The position numbers and the translations under genes were made by a program. 64,000 bases of DNA, taken from the NCBI GenBank assembly GCA_027494015.1, contig JAOSJP010000041.1, forward strand, positions 17,879-81,878, given 5' to 3'. Below the pieces are notes generated by a model. That model saw only the letters and a list, made by a program, of their open reading frames with translations, was not told where the DNA came from and searched no databases. Below, in pieces: positions 18,502 to 27,714 of the stretch. Positions within the stretch are counted from its first letter, which is position 1. Each line of letters begins with the position of its first letter. Source of the DNA: Anaerolineae bacterium. GTDB lineage: Bacteria > Chloroflexota > Anaerolineae > Aggregatilineales > Aggregatilineaceae.

Positions 18502-19374
18502 TCAGCCCGCCGCGTCTTCCCTGATGAGCACGCGCGCGATACCCGCCCCCAGCACCAGCAGGCAGCCTACGATCTGCAGCGGCGCGATGCTCTCCTGGTA
18601 GGCGAACACGCCGATCAGGGCGGCGGCGACCGGCTCCCCGTAGGCGATGGTGCCATACTCGACCGTCTTCAGATGGCCGAGCGCCGCGATCACCAGGGTC
18701 AGCGCCACGAAGCCGTGCAGCACGCCCACCGCCGCGATCCAGGGGAGGTCCGACGGCTCCAGGCTGATGCCGCTGGCGGCGACAATGGGCAGCATCACCA
18801 GCGACGCGACCAGGAACTGGGCGGACGAGCGCGCCTGGCTCGATCCCCTGGCCTGTATCTTCTGGTTGTTCAGCACCAGAAACAGGCCGTAGAACAACCC
18901 GGCCAGCAAGCCGAAGACCAGCCCCTCGATCTCATCCGCCCCGGTCGGCAGGCGGAACTCGGTGATGAATAGCGTCCCCAGCAGGGCGCAGCCGAGCAGC
19001 AGCCCGCTCGTCCGGTTGAACCCCTCCCCCAGCCAGAGAGCCGCCAGCGTGCTGGCGATCAGCGGCCCCAGGTAGAGCAGGAAGGCTGCGCTGGCCAGCG
19101 TCCCGCTGACGATGGCCCGGAAGTAGCACACCACGAAGATCGCCAGCGCCAGGCCAGAGGCGGGCAGCGTCCACGTGATGCGCAGCGGTTGCTCGCCCGC
19201 CGGACGGCCCCGCAGACCGCGCAGGGCCGCCAGACACAGAAAGCCGATGCTGAAGCGCCCCAGGGCGATGACCAGCTCGTTGCCGGGCGACACCTGGCGG
19301 ACGAACACGCCCAGCGTCGCCATCAGGCCCGTCCCCGTGATGGCGGCGAAGTACCACACCCAGTGACGGGTCAC
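18502..19374 (-). CDS. EamA/DMT-family transporter
   Basis: 290 residues with ten hydrophobic helices in two EamA repeats (about residues 8-140 and 155-285). Typical pieces are GTLASAAFLLYLGPLIASTLAALWLGE at the end of repeat one and YGTIAYGEPVAAALIGVFAYQESIAPLQIVGCLLVLGAG at the end of repeat two. It is probably a metabolite or amino-acid exporter. It starts one base after the livF stop and is likely the last gene of the liv operon, perhaps balancing amino-acid uptake. Confidence 0.85.
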   Translation of the reverse strand: MTRHWVWYFAAITGTGLMATLGVFVRQVSPGNELVIALGRFSIGFLCLAALRGLRGRPAGEQPLRITWTLPASGLALAIFVVCYFRAIVSGTLASAAFLLYLGPLIASTLAALWLGEGFNRTSGLLLGCALLGTLFITEFRLPTGADEIEGLVFGLLAGLFYGLFLVLNNQKIQARGSSQARSSAQFLVASLVMLPIVAASGISLEPSDLPWIAAVGVLHGFVALTLVIAALGHLKTVEYGTIAYGEPVAAALIGVFAYQESIAPLQIVGCLLVLGAGIARVLIREDAAG

Positions 19375-20100
19375 TCATACCCTCTCGCCCAGGTACGCCT
19401 GGCGGACGCGCGACGATTGCAGCAAGTCCGACGCCGAGCCTTCGAGGGCGATGGTGCCGGTCTCCAGCACGTAGCCGTAGTTGGCCAGCCGGAGCGCGGC
19501 GCGCGCATTCTGCTCGACCAGCAGCACGGTCACGCCCTGCTCGTTGATCGTCTGGATCGTCTCGAAGATCGCCTTGACCAGCAGCGGAGCCAGCCCCAGC
19601 GACGGCTCGTCGAGCATCAGCAGCTTGGGGCTGGCCATCAGCGCGCGCCCGATGGAGAGCATCTGCTGCTCGCCGCCAGACAGCGTGCCGCCCAACTGCT
19701 TCTTGCGCCCGGCCAGGCGCGGAAACAGATCGTACACGCGGGCGCGGTTGGCCTCGATGGAATCGCGATTGCTGCCCAGCGAGTAAGCCCCCATGTTGAG
19801 ATTTTCCTGCACGGTCAGCGTCGGGAAAATCAGCCGTCCCTCCGGGGCCTGGGTGAGTCCCAGGTGGACGATCTGGTGGGCAGGGAGCAGGTGAATCGGC
19901 GTCCCGTCGAAGATGATTTCGCCGCTGCGGGGCCGCAGCAAGCCGGAGATGGTGCGCAGAGTGGTGGTCTTGCCCGCGCCGTTCGCCCCGATCAAGGTGA
20001 CGATCTGGCCGGCCTCAACCTGCAGCGAAATATCCTTCAGGGTGCGGATATTGCCGTAGTAAGTACTGACGTTGCGCAGCTCAAGCAGGGCCACGATCAC
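19375..20100 (-). CDS. livF: Branched-chain amino acid ABC transporter ATPase LivF
   Basis: 241 residues. Walker A is GANGAGKTTT, the signature LSGGEQQMLSIGRAL and Walker B LLMLDEPSLGLAP, followed by the H-loop-position region VTVLLVEQNARAAL. LivF is one of two ATPases powering import of branched-chain or related amino acids. The start overlaps the livG stop by four bases. Confidence 0.93.
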   Translation of the reverse strand: MIVALLELRNVSTYYGNIRTLKDISLQVEAGQIVTLIGANGAGKTTTLRTISGLLRPRSGEIIFDGTPIHLLPAHQIVHLGLTQAPEGRLIFPTLTVQENLNMGAYSLGSNRDSIEANRARVYDLFPRLAGRKKQLGGTLSGGEQQMLSIGRALMASPKLLMLDEPSLGLAPLLVKAIFETIQTINEQGVTVLLVEQNARAALRLANYGYVLETGTIALEGSASDLLQSSRVRQAYLGERV

Positions 20101-20981
20101 ACCACCTCGTCTTGTTCTTCGCCCAGATAGGCGGCGATCACGTCCGGGTTCTGCTGAATCTCGGCGGGCGAGCCTTCGGCGATCTTGCGCCCGTCATCCA
20201 GCACCACGATGCGGTCGGAGATTTGCATCACGACCTTCATATCGTGCTCGATCAGCAGGATGGTGATCCCGCTCTGGCGAATCTGGTGAATCGTCTCCAT
20301 CAGGGCCAGCCCTTCGGCCTCATTCAGGCCGGCGGCTGGCTCGTCCAACACCAGCAGCTTCGGCTCGGTGGCCAGGGCGCGGGCAATTTCCAGGCGGCGC
20401 TGATCGCCATAGGCCAGGTTGCGGGCCAGGTCGTCCGCTTTGTCGGCCAGGCCGATGAACGCCAGGTGATGCCTGGCCCGCTCAACGATGAACGTCTCTT
20501 CCTGCAGCGTGGAGGGCAGCTTCAGCAACGCGCCGACCGCCCCGGCCCGCCCCCGGTGATGCAACCCGGCCATCACGTTCTCCAGCACGGTCAGCCGGGG
20601 GAAGAGCCGGATCGTCTGAAAGGTGCGAGCAATGCCGCGTTTCACGACATCGTGCGGGCGCAGGATGGGCGTCATGCCCATCCATCCGAGCGCCTGATGC
20701 GGCAGCCAGGGGATCCACCCCCCCAGGCGGGTGAGCGTGGAGCGCGCGAAGCGCTCGCGTCGGCGGGCGTGTGTCTCGACGATCACCTGGTCGTCGAAGA
20801 GGACGGTGCCCTCAGTCGCCGGGTAGATGCCCGTGATTACGTTGAAGACAGTCGTCTTGCCCGCCCCGTTGGGGCCAATGAGACTCAGAATCTCGCCGGA
20901 CGCCAGGCTGAAGCTCAGATAGTCTATCGCGCGCAGGCCGCCGAAATTCTTGCTGAGAGAGTTCACTTCTAGCAGGTTCAT
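20097..20981 (-). CDS. livG: Branched-chain amino acid ABC transporter ATPase LivG
   Basis: 294 residues, longer than most LivG (about 255). Walker A GPNGAGKTTVFNVITG and Walker B LLVLDEPAAGLNEAE, with the family-specific AYGDQRRLEIARAL signature variant in place of LSGGQ. The extra length is an insertion of about 35 residues (RARRRERFARSTLTRLGGWIPWL...) between the Walker A and Q-loop regions. It lies 10 bases from livM. Confidence 0.92.
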   Translation of the reverse strand: MNLLEVNSLSKNFGGLRAIDYLSFSLASGEILSLIGPNGAGKTTVFNVITGIYPATEGTVLFDDQVIVETHARRRERFARSTLTRLGGWIPWLPHQALGWMGMTPILRPHDVVKRGIARTFQTIRLFPRLTVLENVMAGLHHRGRAGAVGALLKLPSTLQEETFIVERARHHLAFIGLADKADDLARNLAYGDQRRLEIARALATEPKLLVLDEPAAGLNEAEGLALMETIHQIRQSGITILLIEHDMKVVMQISDRIVVLDDGRKIAEGSPAEIQQNPDVIAAYLGEEQDEVV

Positions 20982-20991
20982 TGCCAGTCCC

Positions 20992-22725
20992 TCACGTGGC
21001 CTGCTGCGAGGCGTTCGCCTCGGCCACTGTCGAAACGACGATCCCGCGCCGCCGTTCGGGGATGATGCCCGCCGGGCGCAGCACCATCATCACCACCATC
21101 GCCACTCCCATCAGGCCGTCGCGCCAGTCCATGATGCGGAACACGGCGATCTCGCGCTCCACGTCCGGCCCCAGTCCCTTGCCGATCAGCAGCATGACCA
21201 CCGCGTAGACCGCCAGCGCGCCGCCCACCCAGGGCAGGGCGTTGGCCGACCGCCGCCGGGCCAGCGGGATGGCGATGATGGCGGCCAGGGCCATGAACAT
21301 GCCGATCACGCTCAGCGCCGGCTCGCCCAACAGCAACGGCGGGGCGAAGAAAGCGACGGCAATCGCGCCGCTTTCCAGCGCCGCCCCACGCAGACGGTGC
21401 CGCGCGCCATAGAGATACGCCCCCAGGAGCACGGCCAGGATCACCGCCGGGTTGATGCCCTCATACAGGAAGGTCGGCCCCACGTCGCGCAGCAGCTCCG
21501 GCAGCACGACCATGCCCAGCGTGCCAACCAGGATGCCCGGAATCGATCCGCTGCCGCCCAGCACCACGATGCAGAACATGATGACCGACTGTAAGAAGTT
21601 GAAGCTCTCCGGCGCGACAACCGTGAAACGGCTGGCGTAGAGCACGCCGGCCACCCCCGCCGCCGCCGAGCCGATGGCGAACGCGGCCAGCTTGACCTGC
21701 GTCGTGTCAATGCCCATCGCTTCGGCGGCGAGCTGATCCTCGCGCACGTAGAGCCAGGCCCGTCCCAGCCGCGAGTACTGGAGGCGGCGCATACCGATCA
21801 AAGTGAGCGCGATGAAGCCCAGCACCAGGTAATAGTAGGGGCGCGCGTCGCGCTTGAAGACGACCGGCGTCAGCTCGACGCCCAAAACCCTGACCGGGTC
21901 CTCTACCCGAAAATACTTGTCGAGATTGCCCTCGATTTCCGTCACCAGGGAAGCGGAGCCAGCGGCCATGATCAGCCCGAACACGATGATCACCGCCACC
22001 AACGCGAGCAACTGCCCGCGCGCGCTGACCCGCTGATCGCGCAGGACGGCCCCCAGGATGACGGCGCTCAGCGCCATCACGATAGAGACGAGAAACAGCG
22101 GCTTGTGATCCAGGATTAGCGGCGGCAGGTAGTACCCCGCCGCGATGATCGCCGCTCCGCCCCAGCGCAGGAGATACCCGCTCTTGCGCGTCAGAAAGAC
22201 GTGCAGCGCCAGGATGAGCGCCAGCGTCACGGCCGGCACCGGCTCAAGCCAGGGGAGCGGCAGCTCGGGGCGGCCCGCCCCAATCAGCCCGTTCGCGCCG
22301 CCGGTGATGCCAAAGGCGTTGTTGGTCACGCCAATGCGGAAGATTTCGCCGAAGGCGATGGTGACGATGCACAGATAGTCGCCGCGCAGGTGGAGAATCG
22401 GCTTGCTGATCAGGATCGCCGCCCCGCCTGCCACCAGCGCCGCGATGGGGATCGTGGCCAGGATGGTGATATTGTGCTCGATACTCAGAATGGCAGCGGT
22501 GTAAGCGCCCAGCCCGAAGAACGCCGCGTGACCCAGTTGGAACAGGCCCGCGTAGCCGACGACCAGGTTCAGGCTCAGGCCGAGCATGACGTAGATGCCC
22601 GCCAGCACTGCCAGGGAGGTACGCGACCGGTCCATGAAGGGCAGGAGCGGTAGCACAAGGGCCAGCAGCACAAGCAGAAGCTGCCACATCCAGGGTCGGA
22701 AGAGGCGCGCCAGTGTTCGGTTCAT
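20992..22725 (-). CDS. livM: Branched-chain amino acid ABC transporter permease LivM, enlarged
   Basis: 577 residues from ATG 22725 (MNRTLARLFRPWMWQLLLVL). The family core is clear: SLNLVVGYAGLFQLGHAAFFGLGAY, FRIGVTNNAFGITGGANGLIG, and SRLGRAWLYVREDQLAAEAMGIDTTQVKLAAFAIGSAAAGVAGVLYA. It is about 200 residues longer than a standard LivM. There is extra membrane-rich sequence in the middle (about 185-285, SGYLLRWGGAAIIAAGYYLPP...) and after the core (about 455-560). It forms the channel with LivH. The gene can be opened further upstream, but that reads antisense through livH. Confidence 0.9.
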   Translation of the reverse strand: MNRTLARLFRPWMWQLLLVLLALVLPLLPFMDRSRTSLAVLAGIYVMLGLSLNLVVGYAGLFQLGHAAFFGLGAYTAAILSIEHNITILATIPIAALVAGGAAILISKPILHLRGDYLCIVTIAFGEIFRIGVTNNAFGITGGANGLIGAGRPELPLPWLEPVPAVTLALILALHVFLTRKSGYLLRWGGAAIIAAGYYLPPLILDHKPLFLVSIVMALSAVILGAVLRDQRVSARGQLLALVAVIIVFGLIMAAGSASLVTEIEGNLDKYFRVEDPVRVLGVELTPVVFKRDARPYYYLVLGFIALTLIGMRRLQYSRLGRAWLYVREDQLAAEAMGIDTTQVKLAAFAIGSAAAGVAGVLYASRFTVVAPESFNFLQSVIMFCIVVLGGSGSIPGILVGTLGMVVLPELLRDVGPTFLYEGINPAVILAVLLGAYLYGARHRLRGAALESGAIAVAFFAPPLLLGEPALSVIGMFMALAAIIAIPLARRRSANALPWVGGALAVYAVVMLLIGKGLGPDVEREIAVFRIMDWRDGLMGVAMVVMMVLRPAGIIPERRRGIVVSTVAEANASQQAT

Positions 22726-22729
22726 CTCG

Positions 22730-23662
22730 CTACACCTTTTCCGCAACAGTCTCGCCCAGGATGCCGGTCGGACGTGCGATGAGGATGGCGATGAGCAGCA
22801 CGTAGGCGATGGCATCTTTCCAGGCCGAGGCATTAGCCAGCCCGATATCCGGGCCGTAGGCCACCACCATCGTCTCGCTGATGCCCAGGATGAACCCGCC
22901 CAACACCGCGCCGGGGATGTTGCCGATGCCCCCCAGAATGGCGGCGATGAAGGCTTTGAGGCCGAACACCCAGCCCAGGGTGAAGTTGAACGACCCGTAG
23001 TAGATGCCGATGAGCAGACCCGCCAGCCCGCCCAGCGCCGGGCCGATGAAGAACACAATCGAGATGATGCGGTTGACGTTGATGCCCATCAGGCGCGAGA
23101 CGTTGTGATCCAGCGACACGGCGCGCATGGCGGTTCCGACGCGCGTGCGCTGCACGAACAGGTACAGCCCGATCATGATCGCGGCGCAGACGACGAGCAT
23201 GAGAATCTGCAAGCCCGAAACGGCCACCTTATCGGTCAGGCGAAGGGTGGGGAGTCCTTTGAACAGCCCTTCCGGGTAGGTGCGCCAGCGCGCGTGGGAG
23301 ACATTGCGCGCCACCGATTCCAGAGCAAAGGCCGCGCCCAAGGCCGAGATGATCGGCGACAGGCGGCCAGCGGAGCGCAGCGGGCGATAGGCCACCCGCT
23401 CGATGGTCATGCCCATCATGCCGATGAAGGCCATCACCAGCACGGCGGTGACCAGGATGGCGACCAGGTCCATATCGGTGAGGCTGGCCAGCACCGTCGT
23501 CAGCAGCCCCCACCCGGCCAGCGTCCCCCACATGAACATGTCGCCGTGCGCAAAGTTGATCAGCTTGAGCACACCGTAGACCATGGTGTAGCCCAGCGCG
23601 ACTACTGCATAAAAGCCGCCAATGGTCAGACCGTTGATGAGTTGCTGCAAAAATGTTTCCAT
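22730..23662 (-). CDS. livH: Branched-chain amino acid ABC transporter permease LivH
   Basis: 310 residues with about eight membrane helices. METFLQQLINGLTIGGFYAVVALGYTMVYGVLKLINFAHGDMFM is the diagnostic N-terminus, and LGWVFGLKAFIAAILGGIGNIPGAVLGGFILGI the C-terminal signature. It pairs with LivM four bases downstream. Confidence 0.93.
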   Translation of the reverse strand: METFLQQLINGLTIGGFYAVVALGYTMVYGVLKLINFAHGDMFMWGTLAGWGLLTTVLASLTDMDLVAILVTAVLVMAFIGMMGMTIERVAYRPLRSAGRLSPIISALGAAFALESVARNVSHARWRTYPEGLFKGLPTLRLTDKVAVSGLQILMLVVCAAIMIGLYLFVQRTRVGTAMRAVSLDHNVSRLMGINVNRIISIVFFIGPALGGLAGLLIGIYYGSFNFTLGWVFGLKAFIAAILGGIGNIPGAVLGGFILGISETMVVAYGPDIGLANASAWKDAIAYVLLIAILIARPTGILGETVAEKV

Positions 23663-23702
23663 AAGCGCGCGTCTCTCTTGCGTAGCGAGTCACGTCACAG
23701 TA

Positions 23703-23726
23703 GGGGGCGGCAGCGCACCGCCCCCT
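23703..23726 (-). terminator. Stem-loop between livK and livH
   Basis: GGGGGCGG, a seven-base loop, CCGCCCCC: a strong stem in the 88-base gap after livK. On the minus strand it is not followed by a U run, so it is more likely an attenuator or mRNA-stabilising hairpin that favours binding-protein expression over the permeases. Confidence 0.6.
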
Positions 23727-23750
23727 TCACGCCTGTCACTGCGGGACTGC

Positions 23751-24914
23751 TCATTCCCGTGGCTGAGGTTGTTCGGGGTAGTAGCTGATCACGCCCTCTT
23801 CATTGATCTGGTAGAGCGCGTGAATGGTGCCCAGACGGTCCCCCTTTTCGTCGAAGCCGAGGATCGGGCCGCTGAGACCGGGGTAGTCCTTGAACTCCTC
23901 GTGCAGGTAGGCAGCCAGAACATCGGTGTCGGTGCTTTCCGTCTCCTGGATCGCGTAGGCGATCACGTTGAAGGCTTCGGCAGACAACAGCCACCATACG
24001 CTGGCCGGAGGTTCGTCGTAAGCCTCGGTGAACGCTTCCACGAACTCAACTGCTTCGGGATATTCCAGGTCTTGGGGCAGCGGCTCGGTGGTGATGAAGG
24101 TGCCCGCCGCCGCATCTACACCGGCGATCTCGACCATCTCGGGGTTGTTGCTGGCGTTGCCCATCATCCACTGAATGTCCAGGCCAAGCTCCGCAGTCTG
24201 GCGCAGCAGCAGGCCGCCCTGGGCATGGTACCCGGAGAAGTACACCGCGTCCAGGCCGGCGTTGCCGATGTTGGTCAGAATGGGGGTGAAATCCTGGTCA
24301 TCGGGGTTGATCGCGTCGAAGAAGGCCACTTCCAGCCCGGCTTCCTCGGCGTAGACCTTCGTCCAGTCGGCCAGCCCCTTGGCATAGGTCGAGTTGTCGT
24401 GCAGGATGCCAATCTTCTGCGCGCCGAGCACATCCTGCATGGCCATGACAGCGAACAGCGCCTGGCGATCATCCAGGAAGCACGTGCGGAAGAACTGCCC
24501 GAAACCCTTCTCGGTCAGGCGGGTGGCCGTCGAGGATGGCGTGATGTGCAGAATATTGTTCTCGTTGTAGATCTCAGAAGCAGGTTCGGTGGCGGTGGAG
24601 TTGTACCCGCCGATCACGGCCACCACGCCAGCGTCAATCAGCCGGTCGGCCACCAGCGCCGATTGCGTCGGGTCGCCGGCGTCGTCTTCAACCACCAGCT
24701 CCACCGGGCGGCCCAACAGCCCGCCCTCTTCGTTCACCTTGTCTACGAGCAGTTGGATGGCCTTGACAAAGCCCTGGCCTTCGTAGGCGTAGTCGCCGGT
24801 CATAGGGCCTTGCAGGCCAATCTTGATGGGTTCACCTTCCTGGGCGTTGGCGATCATACCGAACGGCCCAAGAACCATGGCGAGCAGGACGATCACGATT
24901 GAAATGCGCTTCAT
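23751..24914 (-). CDS. livK: Branched-chain amino acid-binding protein LivK type
   Basis: Start ATG 24914 (MKRISIVIVLLAMVLGPFG) with AGGAGG upstream. The signal peptide is cleaved near IANAQEG. The periplasmic-binding-protein type I fold follows with IKIGLQGPMTGDYAYEGQGFVKAIQLLVDKVNEEGGLLGRPVELVVEDD. About 387 residues. It binds amino acids for the LivHMGF complex. It is the first gene of the operon livK-H-M-G-F-eamA. Confidence 0.93.
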   Translation of the reverse strand: MKRISIVIVLLAMVLGPFGMIANAQEGEPIKIGLQGPMTGDYAYEGQGFVKAIQLLVDKVNEEGGLLGRPVELVVEDDAGDPTQSALVADRLIDAGVVAVIGGYNSTATEPASEIYNENNILHITPSSTATRLTEKGFGQFFRTCFLDDRQALFAVMAMQDVLGAQKIGILHDNSTYAKGLADWTKVYAEEAGLEVAFFDAINPDDQDFTPILTNIGNAGLDAVYFSGYHAQGGLLLRQTAELGLDIQWMMGNASNNPEMVEIAGVDAAAGTFITTEPLPQDLEYPEAVEFVEAFTEAYDEPPASVWWLLSAEAFNVIAYAIQETESTDTDVLAAYLHEEFKDYPGLSGPILGFDEKGDRLGTIHALYQINEEGVISYYPEQPQPRE

Positions 24915-25271
24915 CTTAGGTGCCTCCTCAAAATAGTCATACACAGTAGTGGCGTGGGAACGGATTGATCGCTGGCAGCTTGTTTCCCTCCTTAGTCCTT
25001 CAGGACACTATCTGGCTTCAGACTGATTACGAGTTACGCGGGCGAGTGATCGAGAAGAACCCGGCTGAGAAATGATCGCTTTGGGCGCGAACGATAATGC
25101 TGCATAGAGGGTAACCTTAATCTACATTATGACGCCTGTTCGTGTCAATCGAATGAGATGACTGAATCAAGAAGTGAATCGGTTTCTGGTGGTTGGTGAT
25201 TGGTTGTTGGTGGAATACAGCCACAACGGGACCGCCTTTACCAATCACCAATCACCAGGAACGTGAGCGGG
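24915..25271. other. Intergenic region upstream of livK
   Basis: No gene is seen. It contains the possible livK promoter and, at about 25180-25262, a GTTGGTGATTGGTTGTTGG/ACCAATCACCAATCACC hairpin of the same family as 2060-2155 and 40075-40215. Confidence 0.5.
25120..25148 (-). promoter_or_regulatory. Possible sigma-70 promoter for livK
   Basis: On the minus strand, TTGACA (25148-25143) is followed after 18 bases by TAGATT, in an AT-richer stretch about 200 bases before livK. The -35 is perfect and the -10 is weak. Confidence 0.35.
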
Positions 25272-25490
25272 TTATTCCGCCGGGTGCTCAGCCACCTCGA
25301 CAGGACGAACCGTCGCGTGCAGAAAGACAAAATCCTCGCGCGGGGGCAGCACCTCGTGAATCTCGGCGATCTCGAACATCGCCCTGCCAATGCGCACGCG
25401 CCCCCCCACGCGGGGCCGCTCGACCTCGTTGGCGATGGCGCCGGGGTGCTCGCCACCAATGACCACGTAGCTGACCTTATAGGTGATCAC
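25272..25490 (-). CDS. Small conserved-looking protein coupled to a cNMP-binding protein
   Basis: 72 residues starting with GTG 25490: VITYKVSYVVIGGEHPGAI, then NEVERPRVGGRVRIGRAMFEI. The start overlaps the stop of the upstream cyclic-nucleotide-binding gene (GTGA), which argues for a real gene. It looks like a compact beta-rich domain and has no recognised family. Too short for a transmembrane role; function unknown. Confidence 0.6.
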   Translation of the reverse strand: MITYKVSYVVIGGEHPGAIANEVERPRVGGRVRIGRAMFEIAEIHEVLPPREDFVFLHATVRPVEVAEHPAE

Positions 25491-25972
25491 AGGCCACCTT
25501 CCTGCGGCGCATCTGCCCCCTGGCCGCCGGCATCCAGATTCAGGTTGCGGTGACGCAGCTTGAACGACAGATCGGCAGCGATGTTGCGCATGATCACATA
25601 GCCGATGGCCGTGTCTGTCTCGCACAGGGCCGTGAAGGCGTCGCCCTGGATGGCGCGCAGAACGGTGTCGTCCTGGCAGCAGCGCACCGTCGCCGAGCGC
25701 GTGCCCCGATCCACCAGGGCCATCTCGCCGAAAATCTGCCCGCGCCCCAGGAAGACCTCGCTGCGCTCCGGTGAGTCCGGCGTGCGGCGGATGCAAATCT
25801 CGACCTGGCCCTCACTGACGAAGTAGAGCGCGTCACCTGCCGCGCCCTGCCCGAAGATCACATCTCCGTCCTGATACACCGCTTCCTGGCTGATGTCGAG
25901 CAGCCGCTGGAGTTGAGCGTCGGTCAGCCCGTGAAATAGCTCGACTGCCCTCATCAAGGGGAGCAATGTCAT
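25487..25972 (-). CDS. Cyclic nucleotide-binding domain protein
   Basis: 161 residues from ATG 25972 (MTLLPLMRAVELFHGL). A single cNMP-binding beta roll: DGDVIFGQGAAGDALYFVSEGQVEICI, then the phosphate-binding-cassette region FGEMALVDRGTRSATVRC. That segment carries the Arg and Glu expected for cAMP or cGMP binding. No DNA-binding domain follows, so it is a sensor module rather than a Crp regulator. Co-translated with the 72-residue protein downstream. Confidence 0.82.
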   Translation of the reverse strand: MTLLPLMRAVELFHGLTDAQLQRLLDISQEAVYQDGDVIFGQGAAGDALYFVSEGQVEICIRRTPDSPERSEVFLGRGQIFGEMALVDRGTRSATVRCCQDDTVLRAIQGDAFTALCETDTAIGYVIMRNIAADLSFKLRHRNLNLDAGGQGADAPQEGGL

Positions 25973-26740
25973 CGGAGATGGACTCCTTCTGCCAGCATCG
26001 GGGAACGCGGCGCTGCCCGCCAGGAGGGGTGCAGCAGCGCGTTGCGGAGTTAGCATACCCCAACACCTCCGGCGCGGCAACCGCCGCACGAGAGAGAACA
26101 ATACCTCACCGCCGAGGCGCGGAGAAAGCAGAGGAAGCAGAGGAAAGCGAGCAAGAACATTCTCAGGCTTTTCTCCGCGTCCTCTGCGCCTTTGCGGTTC
26201 AAGAACCTCGTCCCCAGCGCCCAGGGCAATCGCTTCAAACGTGCGTGTTGTTCTACCTCACCCCCAGCCTCGCTGCGCTCGGCTTGCCCCCTCTCCGTTG
26301 ACGGAGAGGGAGCGGCGAGGCGCGCCAGCGCCGAGCGGGGGTGAGGTCCGTAGGGGCGTATTGCAATACGCCCCTACGAGTAGGCTGGCGCGCGGCGGAC
26401 TTTGATGCGATTGCCCTGCCCCAGCGCCCAGGGCAATCGCTTCAAACGTGCGTGTTGTTCTACCTCACCCCCAGCCTCGCTGCGCTCGGCTTGCCCCCTC
26501 TCCGTTGACGGAGAGGGGGCGGCGAGGCGCGCCAGCGCCGAGCGGGGGTGAGGTCCGTAGGGGCGTATTGCAATACGCCCCTACGAGTAGGCTGGCGCGC
26601 GGCGGACTTTGATGCGATTGCCCTGCCCCAGCGCCGGGCAAACTTGATCACGTCCAGGCGAGCAGTTATCATAGTCCTGCCAGGCAGGCAGACTATTCTC
26701 CCGCCCACTCCCCAGGCGGGCTTTCTCAGGAGATAGGACG
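25973..26740. other. Repeat-filled intergenic region
   Basis: No gene is seen in about 770 bases. It has an ACCGCCGAGGCGCGGAGAA.../...TTCTCCGCGTCCTCTGCGCC hairpin (26104-26200), then two 207-base direct repeats (26212-26418 and 26419-26625). The fabG ribosome-binding site AGGAGA is at about 26729. Confidence 0.6.
26212..26625. repeat. 207-bp unit duplicated in tandem
   Basis: Each unit starts CCCCAGCGCCCAGGGCAATC, contains a family C long hairpin (26254-26347; 26461-26554) and a 28-bp family B palindrome GTAGGGGCGTATTG... (26350-26377; 26557-26584). A partial third unit begins at 26626. The two units are almost identical, so the duplication is recent. Confidence 0.85.
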
Positions 26741-27487
26741 ATGTTGGAATTAGCAGAGCGCATCGCCATTGTCACCGGCAGCGGACAGGGCATCGGGCGC
26801 GCCATCGCCCTGGAGCTTGCCCGGCGCGGCGCGCGGATCGTCACCAACGACATGTCCGGTTGCTGCGCCGACGACACGCTGGCCCTGGTGCGCGAGCTGG
26901 GCAGCGACGGCCTGGCCATCACTGCCGACGTGAGCGACGGCGCGCAGGTGGAAGGCCTGGTCAAGACCGTGCTGGATGCCTTCGGCCAGGTAGATATCCT
27001 GGTCAACAACGCCGGCACCACGCGCGACAACCTGATCGTGCGCATGCCCGAAGACGAGTGGGATCTCATCCAGCGGGTCAACCTCAAGAGCGCCTGGCTG
27101 TGCTCCAAAGCCGTGACCCGGCCCATGATGCGCCGCAAGTACGGGCGCATCATCAACATCTCCAGCGCCAGCGGGCTGATGGGCCAGGCCGGGCAGACCA
27201 ACTACAGCGCCAGCAAAGCGGGCATGATCGGCCTGACGAAAGCGCTGGCCCGCGAGGTTGCCTCGCGCGGGATCACCGTCAACGCGGTCGCACCCGGCTT
27301 CATCAAGACGGCGCTCACCGACAAGATGCCGCAGGACATCCTCGATCAACTCCTGCCGCTGATCCCGGCGGGGCGCATCGGCACGGTGGAGGACGTGGCT
27401 CACGCCGTTGCCTTCCTGGTCGGCGAGCGAGCCAGCTACATCACCGGGCAGGTGCTGTCGGTGGACGGCGGGCTGGTGATGAGCTAG
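26741..27487 (+). CDS. fabG: 3-oxoacyl-ACP reductase, short-chain dehydrogenase
   Basis: 248 residues. The cofactor motif is TGSGQGIGRAIA, then NNAG (LVNNAGTTRDNL), catalytic Ser in IINISSASG and YSASK (NYSASKAGMIGLTKALARE). The TRDN motif and the C-terminal ITGQVLSVDGGLVM are typical of FabG. It would reduce 3-oxoacyl-ACP in fatty acid synthesis with NADPH. No other fab gene is adjacent, so another SDR substrate cannot be excluded. Confidence 0.87.
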   Translation: MLELAERIAIVTGSGQGIGRAIALELARRGARIVTNDMSGCCADDTLALVRELGSDGLAITADVSDGAQVEGLVKTVLDAFGQVDILVNNAGTTRDNLIVRMPEDEWDLIQRVNLKSAWLCSKAVTRPMMRRKYGRIINISSASGLMGQAGQTNYSASKAGMIGLTKALAREVASRGITVNAVAPGFIKTALTDKMPQDILDQLLPLIPAGRIGTVEDVAHAVAFLVGERASYITGQVLSVDGGLVMS

Positions 27488-27634
27488 GGCGGCGGAGCGG
27501 CGCCCCGTAGACCTGTGTCCAGAGGCGCACGCCGGCCGGCGATGATCGGCCAGTCAGGGGCTTCTGAATTTCCGAGAGCTTCAGGAGTCCGGGATTGCTC
27601 CCCGCCCATTGACCGCTGCCAGGCACGCGGAACG

Positions 27635-27643
27635 TGCTATAAT
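27635..27643 (+). promoter_or_regulatory. Extended -10 promoter for the asp23-nusB-tatC unit
   Basis: TGCTATAAT lies 72 bases before the asp23 start: a perfect TATAAT with the upstream TGn of an extended -10. No good -35 lies at the standard spacing. Confidence 0.5.
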
Positions 27644-27714
27644 AGCCACACGGCTTCCGGCCCAGGCTGCTGGAGCCTCTTGCGCACAGAGGATGAAGCG
27701 GCGGGATATTCCTG

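Noticed and set aside
22726..23058. Upstream extension of livM into livH
   Set aside because: The extra residues read an alternative frame through livH; ATG 22725 directly follows livH with normal spacing.
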